From NCBI GenBank assembly GCA_002077045.2, contig KZ111151.1:1102437-1166436 (forward strand): a stretch of DNA of 64,000 nt, read 5' to 3'. Shown one piece after another: positions 9,124-19,500 of the stretch. The stretch comes from Rachicladosporium sp. CCFEE 5018 (Eukaryota; Ascomycota; Dothideomycetes; Cladosporiales; Cladosporiaceae). Position 1 is the first letter of the stretch, and the number at the start of each line of letters is the position of its first letter. The position numbers were made by a program, and so were the translations under genes. Under the pieces are notes generated by a model, which searched no databases, was not told the origin of the DNA, and worked only from the letters and a program-made list of their open reading frames with translations.

Positions 9124-10488
9124 ATGCCGCCCCCATCAGCAACCCACCATCTTCCGCCATCCCACCCTGCCCAGCGCACCCGTCCAAAATCCCCCAATCG
9201 CGTCCTCGCCGAGGCCGAAGCGCAATGGACCTTCACGCCGGCCGAGCTCGCAAACACGCCCTCAATCCAGGACGGTCTTAGTCCTGCCGAGGAGAAAGAC
9301 ATCCGCACCAAGGGCGTGAACTTCATACTTCAAGTCGGGATCCTGCTGAAGCTCCCGCAACTCACTCTGAGTACGGCTGCGACGTTTTTCCAACGATTCC
9401 TGATGCGGAGTAGCTTGAAAGGGGTCAGAGATGGGGTGCCGAAGCTGCACCACTACCAGAGCGCAGCTGTAGCGTTGTTTCTAGCGACGAAAGTCGAGGA
9501 AAGCTGCAGAAAGATGAAGGAGATCGTGCTAGCCTGCTGTCGCATCGCACAGAAGAACCCCAACCTGATCATCGACGAGCAGAGCAAAGACTTCTGGAAA
9601 TGGCGCGACTGCATTCTCCACAACGAGGACATAATGCTAGAAGTCCTCTGCTTTGACCTCACTGTCGAGTCCCCACATCGCCAGCTCTTTGACATGCTGA
9701 AGTACTACGGCCAGCAACACAACAAGCCGTTCCGAAACGCGTCGTGGGCGTTCGTCTCCGACTCTGCGAATACGATGCTGTGCTTGCTTTGTTCTAGTAG
9801 GACGATAGCGGCTGCGGCTTTCTACAACGCGTGTAGAGTCACGGATGTGCAGATTCCGGATGATAAGATGGGACTGCCGTGGTGGGAGGGCGCGCAGGTC
9901 AAGATTGGGGATGTGAGGATGGCGTTGGAGTATATGCGGACGCATTACGTAGAGGCTAATGGGGCGAATGGGAAGAATGGGCAGGGTGTTGATGGAGGGG
10001 AGGGGGATCGGAGTATCTATGCTGGACTGAGCACGCCATTGGATATGACGGACGAGCACGACGGAACGAGGCTCAGGCCGAATGGAGCATCGGTATCGCC
10101 TGTACAGGCTGCGCAAAACCAATTGCTCGCGCCAGGAAGCGAGCGGCGACTGTCAAATGCGAGCTCAATTGGCCAGAAGCGTGCGCACGAGGACGAAGCG
10201 CCAGCCGAGACGAACGGCATTACTACGAATGGCGTTCACCGAGCTGGCTCACAACGACCACAAGAGAGCAAGCGCATCAAGCTCGAGCCTGACAGCAATG
10301 GCCAAGCACCAAATGGAGCACGAGACTCGCCCGCTGCACACGACCTCCGCGTCACCGAGGAGAAGCTACGGGTGCAGAATGGGAACCGGCAGAACGAAGC
10401 CGATGTCCGCGAGACGCTGCCTGTTGAACCTGCACCTGTAGTGAAGCAAGACGATGCAGGTAGTGAAGAGGGCGAAGTGGAGGAGTAG
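9124..10488 (+). CDS. Cyclin T/K-type transcriptional cyclin (Pch1/Ctk2-like), copy A
   Basis: A single exon encodes 454 residues. Residues about 35-60 (WTFTPAELANTPSIQDGLS) are the typical lead-in of C-type cyclins. The first cyclin box, about 60-175, includes KGVNFILQVGILLKLPQ, the Phe-rich TAATFFQRFLMR helix and ALFLATKVEES. The second box, about 180-285, includes VLCFDLTVESPH. The C-terminal 170 residues are disordered, rich in Asn, Gly, Glu and Lys, and end in an acidic EEGEVEE. Cyclins of this type bind Cdk9/Ctk1-class kinases that phosphorylate the RNA polymerase II C-terminal domain. Which partner it has cannot be told from sequence alone. The start codon gives a Pro-rich N-terminus and is the first in-frame ATG. 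Confidence 0.85.
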   Translation: MPPPSATHHLPPSHPAQRTRPKSPNRVLAEAEAQWTFTPAELANTPSIQDGLSPAEEKDIRTKGVNFILQVGILLKLPQLTLSTAATFFQRFLMRSSLKGVRDGVPKLHHYQSAAVALFLATKVEESCRKMKEIVLACCRIAQKNPNLIIDEQSKDFWKWRDCILHNEDIMLEVLCFDLTVESPHRQLFDMLKYYGQQHNKPFRNASWAFVSDSANTMLCLLCSSRTIAAAAFYNACRVTDVQIPDDKMGLPWWEGAQVKIGDVRMALEYMRTHYVEANGANGKNGQGVDGGEGDRSIYAGLSTPLDMTDEHDGTRLRPNGASVSPVQAAQNQLLAPGSERRLSNASSIGQKRAHEDEAPAETNGITTNGVHRAGSQRPQESKRIKLEPDSNGQAPNGARDSPAAHDLRVTEEKLRVQNGNRQNEADVRETLPVEPAPVVKQDDAGSEEGEVEE

Positions 10489-11354
10489 AGTTCTCTGCGG
10501 GACCTCGAGCGCATTGCGCAGGAGTGCGACGCTAGTCTTTGATTGCGGCGTAACCTGAGGCAGGATATGAAGGGTATTGAATGCATAGCGATGGGGTACA
10601 TGCGATTTGGCACCGTAGTCATGGCGGGGTTTGTGGATTTGTATGCTAGCGAGTAACGGAAAGGGCGATAAGATACCCAGGACAGGACATAGAATGCAGT
10701 CAATTTGCAAACCTTTGTGAGCATCGAATCGTTTGGCACGATCGTGAAGCTTGGTTGATGAACACCCCACGAGTCAACTCCTGGTGGCGCTTGGAGTCAA
10801 AACATCTGTAGCCCTAAGGGTGACTAGTAATCGACGAGTGTGTGTGTCACGTGCAAGAATGTTCATCGATAAGCCGGCTAGAGGGAGATATGGAGTCGAC
10901 GCCGACTAGCGTGCTTTAAACATCAGTCCAATCGCGCCTTCTCTTCCGATTCCAACTTGACAATGCACCTTTGGATGAACGCACAATCATTCTCCTTCGC
11001 GTACTGAGAACCACTACCATTCGAGTCAACTCATGCCAGATCAATCAGGCATCAAATTCAATGAGAGCAGTTCAAAATCATATCGAAGATTGCCTGGACT
11101 GCCGAGTAGCGTAGGTGTTGGTCGCACTTTCCTTCATTTCCTGGACTTCTTCCCTAGAAGCTTTGCTGTCAACCTTCACCTTAGGACGTGATCTCTTTTC
11201 GCTACTCCTGTATCGCAACAGCCGAACGCCTTCGAGACCCAGGCGTCATGATACTTAATATGAGCTGAGCCTGAACCTCCGTGGATGGACTCCTCAATCA
11301 TTACATCAGTATCCGGAAGAGTGAAGAGCGCCGTGCGGTGGCCTCGACGTACTC
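10489..11354. other. Intergenic region, cyclin 3' end to asteroid-like gene, copy A
   Basis: This is 866 bp between tandem genes. The first 350 bp (the cyclin 3' flank) is almost the same as in copy B. Bases about 10860-11330 are among the most divergent in the whole duplication, with substitutions and indels throughout, so this part probably forms the promoter and leader of the downstream gene. No coding potential is conserved between the copies. Confidence 0.5.
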
Positions 11355-13083
11355 ATGGGTATCCCCGGGCTTACTGCTCGACTCTCTGGTCGAGGCCGCA
11401 TTGTCATATTGACATATCCGATCGAAATCACGCCATCACCGTCAGAGCAGCAGACACAGCTTCCAGATGCTCTGATCGTCGATGGTCCAAGTCTCGCCTA
11501 CTACATACACAAAGCGATGCTGACATCAGCCTCATCGGACAGCAGCACTGGTCCCTCACCCGGGTATCGTGCTCTTGGAGCTCGGATCGTTGAATTGCTC
11601 AATGAAATGGAGAAGACCGGCATGCGAATGTAGGACGCCATGCCCAATGAATATCATGTGGAAGCTGACATTACTCCGCAGTGAGGCAATATACTTTGAT
11701 GGTGTACTCCCCGGCCATAAGCTAGACACGAGAGTCTCGAGAATGAAGCAGAATGTGAGCTACCTCCGCAAAGCCGTGCTCGGCGATGTGAGAGAAGCTC
11801 GAATGCCGGAACCCCCTTTTCTGGTGCCTGCTATGCTCCAAGCTCTGCTAGAGAGCAAGTATGCGAGCCTCGTACAGGTTGTGCCGGCTGAAGCCGACGA
11901 CTACTGTGCACTGCACGCCAATCGAGTCGATGCAGGAGGGCTCAGCCGACCTCTGATCCTGACCGACGATTCCGATATGTTCGTTCTGGACATCGGTCGG
12001 AGCTCAGGCATACTCTACCTGAGCAGTCTCACACGCTTGGACACACTTCACGGCTTCCGGTATACCGCCGATATGTACTGTCCCGGAGAGATCGCGTCTT
12101 CTGCTGGTCTGCGCGATCTCAAACAGGCAGCGTACTATATGATGGTCGACAAAAAGATGACCTTCGATGCTGCAATTGCAAAGGTCTTTCGCACCGGAAG
12201 CGAGACCTATGAAGGGTACGCATCGTTCTGTCACAAGATTGCCACACCTCCTGCAAGCTCGGATCAAATGTCAACAGCAGTCGTTGATCACCTGCGACGG
12301 ATGGATCCTCGCATAGCAGAGGTGGCTTATCAGGCATTGTTGCCCAGTACTCGAGCGGATCTAGAGGTTATCAACGCTTTCTTGCCAATGCTCCACGAAG
12401 ATGCGACCCGATTCTCCGTCTGGAAGGTTGGCCACGATATTCGCAACTTGGCATACCGCATCATGCTCTCGCAGGGGTCGGGTCGATGCGTTGTACATGA
12501 GTACAGCCGTCGAGGTGAAGGGATTGGCCACAGTGTCGGGGAATGTACCGCATCTTGGCAGGACGAGTTGTCGGAAGTGTTGGAGTGGCTGACCGCAAGT
12601 ATTTTGCAAGCGCCACTCGGCACGTCACCAGCGCAGCGATGGCAGTATGTTGGCACGGTCATAGCACTGCATTTCTACACCGAGTACTATGCTGAGCCCA
12701 TCACGTATGAGCGCACGGTGACAGTGCTAACGAAAGCCGAGCCCGGCGACTGGCTTGATGTTCATGTTTCTGGCATGGCACAGGCTGCAGTCTATTCTGT
12801 AAGAATGTTGAAACATTTTCTGGATCTCCACGCGGTTCAGGGCATCATAGATGGAGATCTGACACGACTTCATAGCTTACTCGTTGACATGCCGGGTATA
12901 GCTGAGCTGTTCGAACGCAGTGACACGGACACGGTGGGCTTTTGGAAGTCGTCCGCTGAGGAATTAGTGGCTATGTTGGTACCGTTCGAAGAAGCAAACG
13001 ATGATGAGATGGAGAAGAGTGACGATGAGAGCGAGTATGCGGGTACGATAGGCAGTAATCCGTACAGCTTGCTTGCTCGTTGA
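11355..13083 (+). CDS. Asteroid/XPG-like N-terminal nuclease-fold protein, copy A
   Basis: Exons 11355..11629 and 11682..13083 give 558 residues. The intron (11630-11681, 52 nt) starts GTAGGA, has GCTGAC and ends CGCAG; splicing joins KTGMR to IEAIYFDG. The N-terminus MGIPGLTARL and the IVDGPSLAYYI strand are the XPG N-terminal signature. IYFDGVLPGHKLDTR and the acidic PAEADDYCA (residues 160-168) and LTDDSDMFVLD (about 185-193) blocks correspond to the XPG-I region. The rest fits the fungal asteroid-domain family, which lacks a helix-hairpin-helix. These are distant relatives of FEN1/XPG of unknown function, and it is uncertain whether the residual acidic residues support catalysis. The C-terminus has an acidic DDEMEKSDDESEY tract. 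Confidence 0.8.
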
Positions 13084-13504
13084 CGCGCTACTCAACTATC
13101 ATCCGACCGACGACCTTTCGCGAGACTAAGCCCGCCTGGCGAAGATCGTTGCTGCTCAACGACTAAGCTTCATCATACAACATACTGATCCTCCGTGTGC
13201 GACTGTTCTCTGATCAGATGCTCTCCTACGTCAGATTCGGGCCACGCGATCCTTCTCCGGCTGACCTCCGAGCTATCAATTCGACAGCAGGCGTGCAGGA
13301 CGCGAGCGTTGTCGTACCTCGCTACGTGGAGAAGCTCATAATGTCTCGAAGCTCGTTGCAATCCCAGTCAGGCATGTTCGGGTCTGAATTCTCAAGTCAC
13401 CAGAGTAACAAGCTGGCATACATGTGTTAGTGATATTCCAGGAAGGATGATGGTCGACATGATAGCCGGTAGATTGTATTCGCCGCTGGTACACTGCCTT
13501 GCTC
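13084..13504. other. Convergent intergenic region, asteroid-like gene and MC protein, copy A
   Basis: This is 421 bp between stop codons. It is strongly diverged from copy B (roughly one base in five between 13170 and 13400), although the flanking coding ends align well. No gene is seen. Confidence 0.5.
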
Positions 13505-14074
13505 TCATCCTCCGAACATGCCTCTCGCCATGCTGAGACTCTTTCGCCAGCTCCGATTGGTCGACATGCTTGGCCTTGGTCCTGTGATGCTGCTCACCCC
13601 TGGGCTAGTCGGGCTCTGTTCGCGAGGTGTACCAGGGTAGTACTTCGAAGCACTCGGCAGGAGCTCGTGCGGTGGCATGGTCAAGTACATGTTGAATCTC
13701 TCGTCACGATCCCGGTTTATCTGACTGCGTACACTAGCTGCAGTGCTCGTGCGACTCAGCGACAAAGACCCAAGCGACCCAGCGCTGTCGCTGCGCTGCT
13801 CCCGTGTGATGCCAAGGATTGGGGATGCTGGTGTGGACGCGATTGACGAGCTGGACGAAGAAGAGCCGCCGAACAGGCGATGAGTCGAGTCCAAGGTACC
13901 CTGCTCGGACGTTGAGTTGCACCAAGGGCATGAGTCCATCCGCCGTTCCCAGCCCTCGAGACGTAGCTTGGCAGGGCAGTTGGCGAGATTGTGGTCGTCC
14001 CTGCAGGGCTTGATGAGCTCATACCACCGATGAGAGCAGGATTGTGTCGAGACATTGAGGCCGGCGACGCACAT
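13505..14074 (-). CDS. Small Cys-rich 'MC' protein with Ser-rich tail, copy A; function unknown
   Basis: A single exon encodes 189 residues. The first 52 residues hold all cysteines in the pattern M-C2-x10-C13-x-H15-x8-C24-x8-C33-x15-C49-P-W-C52, which suggests one or two structural zinc or disulfide sites. There is no signal peptide, so zinc is favoured. The rest is disordered: a run of eight serines, SPILG, several RTSTAS-like basic/Ser motifs that could be phosphosites, and a basic C-terminus (RSWRKSLSMARGMFGG). Two further proteins with the same cysteine order lie at 32761 and 33376. Proteins starting MC with an early C-x-H are common in ascomycetes and uncharacterised. I do not assign a function. 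Confidence 0.7.
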   Translation of the reverse strand: MCVAGLNVSTQSCSHRWYELIKPCRDDHNLANCPAKLRLEGWERRMDSCPWCNSTSEQGTLDSTHRLFGGSSSSSSSIASTPASPILGITREQRSDSAGSLGSLSLSRTSTAASVRSQINRDRDERFNMYLTMPPHELLPSASKYYPGTPREQSPTSPGVSSITGPRPSMSTNRSWRKSLSMARGMFGG

Positions 14075-15011
14075 GGTGGCGACTTGATATTCCTTGGAAG
14101 TCGCGGTGAATTTGGTGGCAGAACAAGAAGTGATCTTGAGTGCTGGTGTCGATGGTAGAAAACTGTTCGATCACACCACCGAGAGAGGCGCTGCAGGTAG
14201 TTTAGATAGATGGCGGATCGTCCGGGACTGTGCGACTGCAACTGCTGATAGATCACTAATGCCACTGTTATATCTATCGGATCATGTACGCCACGGCAAG
14301 CAGTCAGGATTACAGGCACTCAGTCAGCAGCCAGCGCACGCCCACGTTGTCGATAAGGGAAGAGTGAGACGTGGGAAGCAGACAGCGCATGGACACCGCC
14401 TTATCACGGGTCTTGCGGTTTGCTTCTACAGCACGATTGTGCCTGCCACTGCGTTCGCGTGGCATCGCGTGCGTCTCCGAATCATTCTAGTGCTGTTAGA
14501 TCTGTGTCCCGGTGTGCCGGTTTACTAGTCGAACTAGGGAGAGCTAAGGACGAGAGCCGGCAGTAGCGTTCCAGATCCCTTGGGTGTGGGTCTGACGACA
14601 TGCATTTCGAAGTTGAATTCATTTCGTCTCTCTCTGACTCCAAGAACACGCATGTGATATGTCTGACGCTACATATCGAATCTAAAGATCCGTGGTCATG
14701 ATATGCATGTGCTGGCAGCCGATCACGACGAAATCGTCACGATAGCCGAGCCAAGATTTCAAACATGCGGTTCGTGACACCCCGGCGCCGCGGGATGCGC
14801 TTCATGCATGCACGCCTCTAGTCGGACGCACCGGACTTCCTTCCACACCGCATCTTCTACTCACTAATCCATGGTCATCGGCAATGATCTTTGATGTCCG
14901 GGCTGGCACTGTTGCTGGGATCTAGAACTCGCTAAGTGGGGAGAGTCGAGTCCACCGAGTTGGTGCCCCCGCACGTGGGAACACAAGCAAGAGATTCCGC
15001 TGTGGATCGAG
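14075..15011. other. Intergenic region upstream of MC gene, copy A
   Basis: This is 0.94 kb with no convincing gene. Bases 14161-14410 are nearly identical to copy B (about 62227-62476; two mismatches seen in some 250 bp), although the neighbouring coding gene is much more diverged. This includes the MC-gene promoter. Open frames here overlap on both strands and show no coding features. Confidence 0.5.
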
Positions 15012-15940
15012 TGTTTGCTACCGCTAAAACGATTGAGAGTATGCTGGATTTGTTTGATGACTATAGAGACCTTTCGGCATCGAACGGCACCACCCAGTGC
15101 GACGCAGGACAATACTGTGAATGGCCTGTACGGCAGTGCGTCAACCTATCGAATCGCTCGCGACGCACTGCGCGAGTTCGCCGATGCGCATTACTCCATG
15201 CTAAAACACTCCTCCACTCAGCAAGGCTTTCATTTGCCGAGAACGCTCTAACCATCTCGACTCGTGTACTGTGAAAATGATCTCCATGAGGCGGCGCCTG
15301 GCGACTTTAAACATCGGAAAATTGCCTCACGGCACTGTCTTCGCACTGCCCAAGCTCGATGATCTGTCCGCGCAGCTCGTCGATATATCGGAGGCTGGCG
15401 ATCTTGTGTCGCAAAGGCACTGTCCACGGCCGATCTGGGTTCTGCACCAATCTCAGGCCTCCCACAGCGCGCGCGATTCTGCGTATCGAAGATGTGATCG
15501 ACGACCACAGCGCTGACGTAGAGGTAAGCTACAAGGTCAACCATGTGAGACTTGTGATCGTGGCCAAGCAGCTGCAGGATATCATTCGCGGGACAGGCTG
15601 ACAGCATGCACAACTTTGCGTGCCCGATCTCAAGGAGATCACATCAGGACTGCAGCATGTTGCAGCCAACGCTCGACTGCTTGACCTGCGTCGCTCGTGG
15701 TGACGAACCACCCTAAGTTGTGATCAAGTGGTGCTGTCGTGTTGCCGTCTGGTCCACAGAGTTCGCAATTCTTCAATAATCGAGTTGTTCGGTAGGTGTG
15801 GTCGGCATTTGGTCAGCGCGTATTTGGCCACTTGATCAGTCCTTGCCGGCTGTCCACACACGTCCCGGACGAGGCAGATATCAAGGCGTTGCTTGCCGGA
15901 CGAGATGGTCCATCACGCATCTCATGAGCCGAGTAGAAGT
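15012..15940 (+). pseudogene. Degenerate protein-coding relic, copy A
   Basis: Protein-like blocks follow one another on the plus strand but in changing frames: FATAKTIESMLDLFDDYRDL (from about 15015), YRIARDALREFADAHYSML (about 15145-15205), LPHGTVFALPKLDDLSAQLV (about 15321-15380), LRIEDVIDDHSADVEVSYKV (about 15481-15540), DLKEITSGLQHVAANARLLD (about 15628-15690) and VPDEADIKALLAGRDGPSRI (about 15864-15923). No introns of normal size explain all the shifts. Copy A adds its own TAA at 15249-15251 and lacks one T near 15320 relative to copy B. A multi-intron gene on this strand is the alternative. The family is not recognised. Confidence 0.35.
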
Positions 15941-15969
15941 AGCATTGCGACCCATGGTGTGCACGGCCT

Positions 15970-16374
15970 TCACAGCACTCCGTCGTGCTCGCCAGGTAGT
16001 CGCTTCACGCGCTTCTGCTCCCAGTTGTCTAGATCTTTCGCAGCAAGTTTCTGTTGCTCTTATTAGTGCATGGTCATCGTAATAGTGTTGAACCAGTCTG
16101 TACCCACGTAGTATTCCTCCTTCATGTCCACCTTCCGCTTGTCCTTGCCAATCCCTAACCGCTCATCTTCTGTCATCTGCCGTACTTTGCGATCATGTCG
16201 TTCGTAGCGTAGCGCCGTTGCTGGCGTCAGAAAGAAGCTGCCGAGTACCATCGTGGCAATGAAGGGAAGGCCGAATAGGGCGAATGGGTGCTTCGACAGT
16301 GCTGAGCGATATCGCGCTGGTATAGATCCCTGATATGAAGACGGACGAAAGGGTTTCGAGGGAAAGGCTGGCAT
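15970..16374 (-). CDS. COX16: Cytochrome c oxidase assembly protein COX16
   Basis: Two exons, complement of 15970..16050 and 16108..16374, give 115 residues. The intron (16051-16107, 57 nt) starts GTGGGT, has a CACTAATA branch and ends CAACAG. Splicing joins DMKEEYY to KLAAKDLDNWEQKRVKRLPG, the conserved COX16 C-terminus. One transmembrane segment (ALFGLPFIATMVLGSFFLTPA) follows a short matrix-facing N-terminus. COX16 is a mitochondrial inner-membrane factor for Cox1/Cox2 assembly. The start is placed at the MPAFPSKPFRPS ATG because longer in-frame starts add non-family sequence. Its 3' end lies just beyond the last base at which the duplication can be compared. Confidence 0.88.
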
Positions 16375-16596
16375 GGTGTGGAAGCATTTGTAGCTGAGGC
16401 GATGATGCTCGAATCGTTCGTTGGTAATACAACAGGAAAGTAGAGGTGGAGTCCGCAGATTGATGCCACGTGATCGCGTGCCGAAGTCGCGTACCTTCAC
16501 CTTTTGGTTAGTTTGCCTACGAATACGACATGTCCACTTCGCCATACGAACTTACAACAGCGATCAGACGATACTCAGGTAGACGATGATCGAGGC
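16375..16596. promoter_or_regulatory. Shared promoter region of COX16 and the Mec1/ATR gene
   Basis: Only 222 bp separate the two divergent start codons, so both promoters must overlap or be compact. CACGTG, a bHLH/CBF1-type E-box, occurs at 16467-16473 within GCCACGTGATC. No TATA box is evident. Confidence 0.4.
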
Positions 16597-19500
16597 ATGG
16601 CACGCCGCACCTCCATGGCGTATGGAGCACGCACAAATGGCGTCGCTGGTCATGATCCACGCCATGCCGACATGCACGTCAATGGCGATGGACCACCTCC
16701 ATCAACCTTAGCAGCACAGATCGTGCACAATCAGACGCGGCCGCTGGCGACTCAATCCAACGGCGAGCAAGCCACTTTTGCAGGCCTTCTGCACGAGCTT
16801 TTGCACAACTCGGACGCTGCTCCAGAGACAGACGTTGCGGTCAATGTGCAGCTGATTGCTGTGGTAGTCAAGGCTGGGCTTAGTGTACTTACGCACGATA
16901 ATCCTTTCGCTCTGTGGGAGGAGCTACTCTCTCAAGCTGCAGACAGTCTCAAGGTTGTCAAGGCTACGATCGCCAGACAGCCTGAAGTCCTGGTCACAGC
17001 CGTCCAGCCTGACGGACCCCGGCTCTTGCTCTGGCTCGTCGTACGCTTGCTGCCAATATGTGGCAACCCGCGGTGTCAGGACCTGCAACTCGCTGATCTT
17101 CTCACTTCCGCGATCACTGCTTTGGAGAAGTCGACCAAGCTATGGCGAGCCACGGAAACTATGCGGGCCTTGATAAGGAGCTGTGTCGACCGTAGGTTTT
17201 CAAAGCATTTCATGTGGCGTGGCTGACTTCTCCCGCAGATGCACTCGTCACATTGGAGTCTTCTGACGGCTCAACGGCGCGGTCGACAGTAGTATTGCCT
17301 CCTATGCGATGGCTCACGAAGCTGTGGCCAGAGTCCGAGACTGCCATTGCATTGCCACAGGATGCGCAAATAGTCATCGACAACTCAATGCAGGTGATCT
17401 TGATGTCATTGACAATATCCCGAAGTATTACGTCTCACCCGAGGTGGCTTGACGAAACATACCAAAGACTTCACACTTTATTGCTTTGCGAACCACCGCA
17501 ATCACGTCGCGCGGATACCTGGAGGGATGCCATCGTCAGAACTCTGAAGCTCAGTCGCGGAGCCTCGCAGCTACCGATCTTGGCTGACTTACTCGCTGAT
17601 AGCACGCAAATTCTACCGTCCCAAGCGATGCAGCGTGGAATTGCAGAAGTGCTACGGGCCATACTACAGGCGGGCTTGCCGCAGTATGTGCAATACCTGG
17701 AAGAGCCTTTGCTCAGACTTGTGCGCAGCAATCTCTTCCAGCAGCTCGATCCCAGTCTCAAGTCAGTCATGACACAAGGGCTGCGCCGCCAGATTGTAAG
17801 TGCGGATCTACCAGATGGTCTGCGTGATGCGGATCAAGACATGGTGGACGTCGACAATTCACAACTATCTCGAGCGCAAGCACAGCCGACCGATCTTTCA
17901 CGGGTAAGAAAGCGACGACGACTTTGGCCTCAGCTGGGTCAACATCAAAGCGGACCAACGTTCCCAAAGCTCGCAGAGATTCTAGGAGGTGATCTCAACG
18001 ATTTGCACTCGCTCGTGACTCGCGCACCTGCTGCATACGGCGATCTCGATGAGTTTGATCAATGCGCCGTATGGGCGTCTTTGAATGAGACTCTATGTCA
18101 GGTCGAGAGCTCCAATGACTACGTGCCCTTGCTTGCATCTCTACTAGATGCGTTGGAGCTGCAGAACACCAAGAAGCCACGGGTCTTGTGCATGCAGGCC
18201 ATACGTGCATGCGTCCGCAAGTCAACCGACATGACGATTGTCGATCTTGCAGCCTCTCGTGTTGGCCAGGTCACTTTGAGGGCACTCCATAGCTCGCTAC
18301 GTGAGCTCCGCATAGCGGCGGCCCATTGCCTGCCAGCATTCCTTCATATCGAATCAGCTCCGGAGCTGTCTGCGCGCAACCAGCAGGTCGCCCTCCAATA
18401 TCTTCGCACTCTCTCTGATCGCGATGTTCCGAGCGAGCTGGAAACGCTGATCGTAGCGTGGGGTCAAGTCGCAACTGTGAGTGGAGAGAATGAGCTCAAT
18501 CTTGTCCTGCTACAGCTGGTCGATCTACTCGGACATGTCAACCCCATTGTCTGTGGACTTGCCTTCTCAGAGATCGAGCGTGTGGCTGAAACGAAGGCGC
18601 TCTCTGTGGAGCAACTCTTCGCCCCGTATTGGTCGTCGGTGGCAGTGTCAGCGGTCTCCGATCTGCTTTCTCGACCTCAGAAGATACAGCACCTGTGCGA
18701 CTTACTGCGAAAGGACGTCAACCAGCTTTTGCTCATGACACAGCGGGAGACGATACCTTCACTTGTCTTGCACCAGAAGAAGGACGAGCTACAGCGGATA
18801 GCGTCGGCACGTGGCGCCAATGTCACCATACAGGACATCTGCCTGCAACCCCAGAGCAATCTTGTTGCCATCTTGTCACTTCTACTCGCCCAGCCAAGTG
18901 CGGATCTTGAAGATACGGTCTTGCAGTGCTTGAGTGGCGTGGCGCCCGGGTTCGATGGTACTGATCTTGCCGCGTTGATCAAGCCCGAGTCGGTCGCCAT
19001 AGCCTGCGAGCTCCTTCGATATATTGGCGATCAACCACCGAGCCGCAAGTCTCGGGCGTACCATGCTTTTCAGCTCTTCACCAATCTGTCCGTACGGCGG
19101 CCGGGGCAAAGTAAGGCGCATAACAAGCTGACCAAGACGCTCGCTGTCTTCTTCGAGACACATATTCTGGGCATGATGGCCAGCTTCTCAGACGTCTTGT
19201 CTGCTGCAAGCAGCGAACACTCAAGAACAGAACAGCAGCGCTGCCTCCAAGGTATCGCAGAGATGGTGCTACTGGCCAAGAGCGAGGTCAGCATTGCACT
19301 ACCCCAGATTCGCGCCTGTCTTCAATCAGCTATCGAACAGAAAGAGCTCTGCGATGATGCATGGTCTGCGTGGTTGTCGCTACTGCCTGTGCTGGAGAGC
19401 GATGACATTGCCCTGATCACCGATCAGACATTCACCCTCATCGTCCGCCATTGGGCCCATCTCCCACCCGCTCTTCAGCAGACTACCTACGAACGAGTCA

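Larger units (their letters stand above)
1..15956. repeat. Copy A of a direct segmental duplication of at least 16 kb
   Basis: Base 1 aligns with base 48040, and collinearity in the same orientation holds to 15956, which aligns with base 64000 at the window end. Nine gene loci occur in the same order. The alignment is 15956 versus 15961 nt, so net indels are tiny, although individual intergenic segments and one intron differ in length. Both ends of the homology coincide with window edges, so the unit may be longer. Similarity is patchy: many coding tracts are 97-99 % identical, while others are only about 80-85 % identical. Confidence 0.97.

Noticed and set aside
11355..13083. Flap endonuclease (FEN1/RAD27) or EXO1
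   Set aside because: Only the XPG N-terminal and degenerate XPG-I blocks are present and no helix-hairpin-helix follows; the asteroid family fits better.
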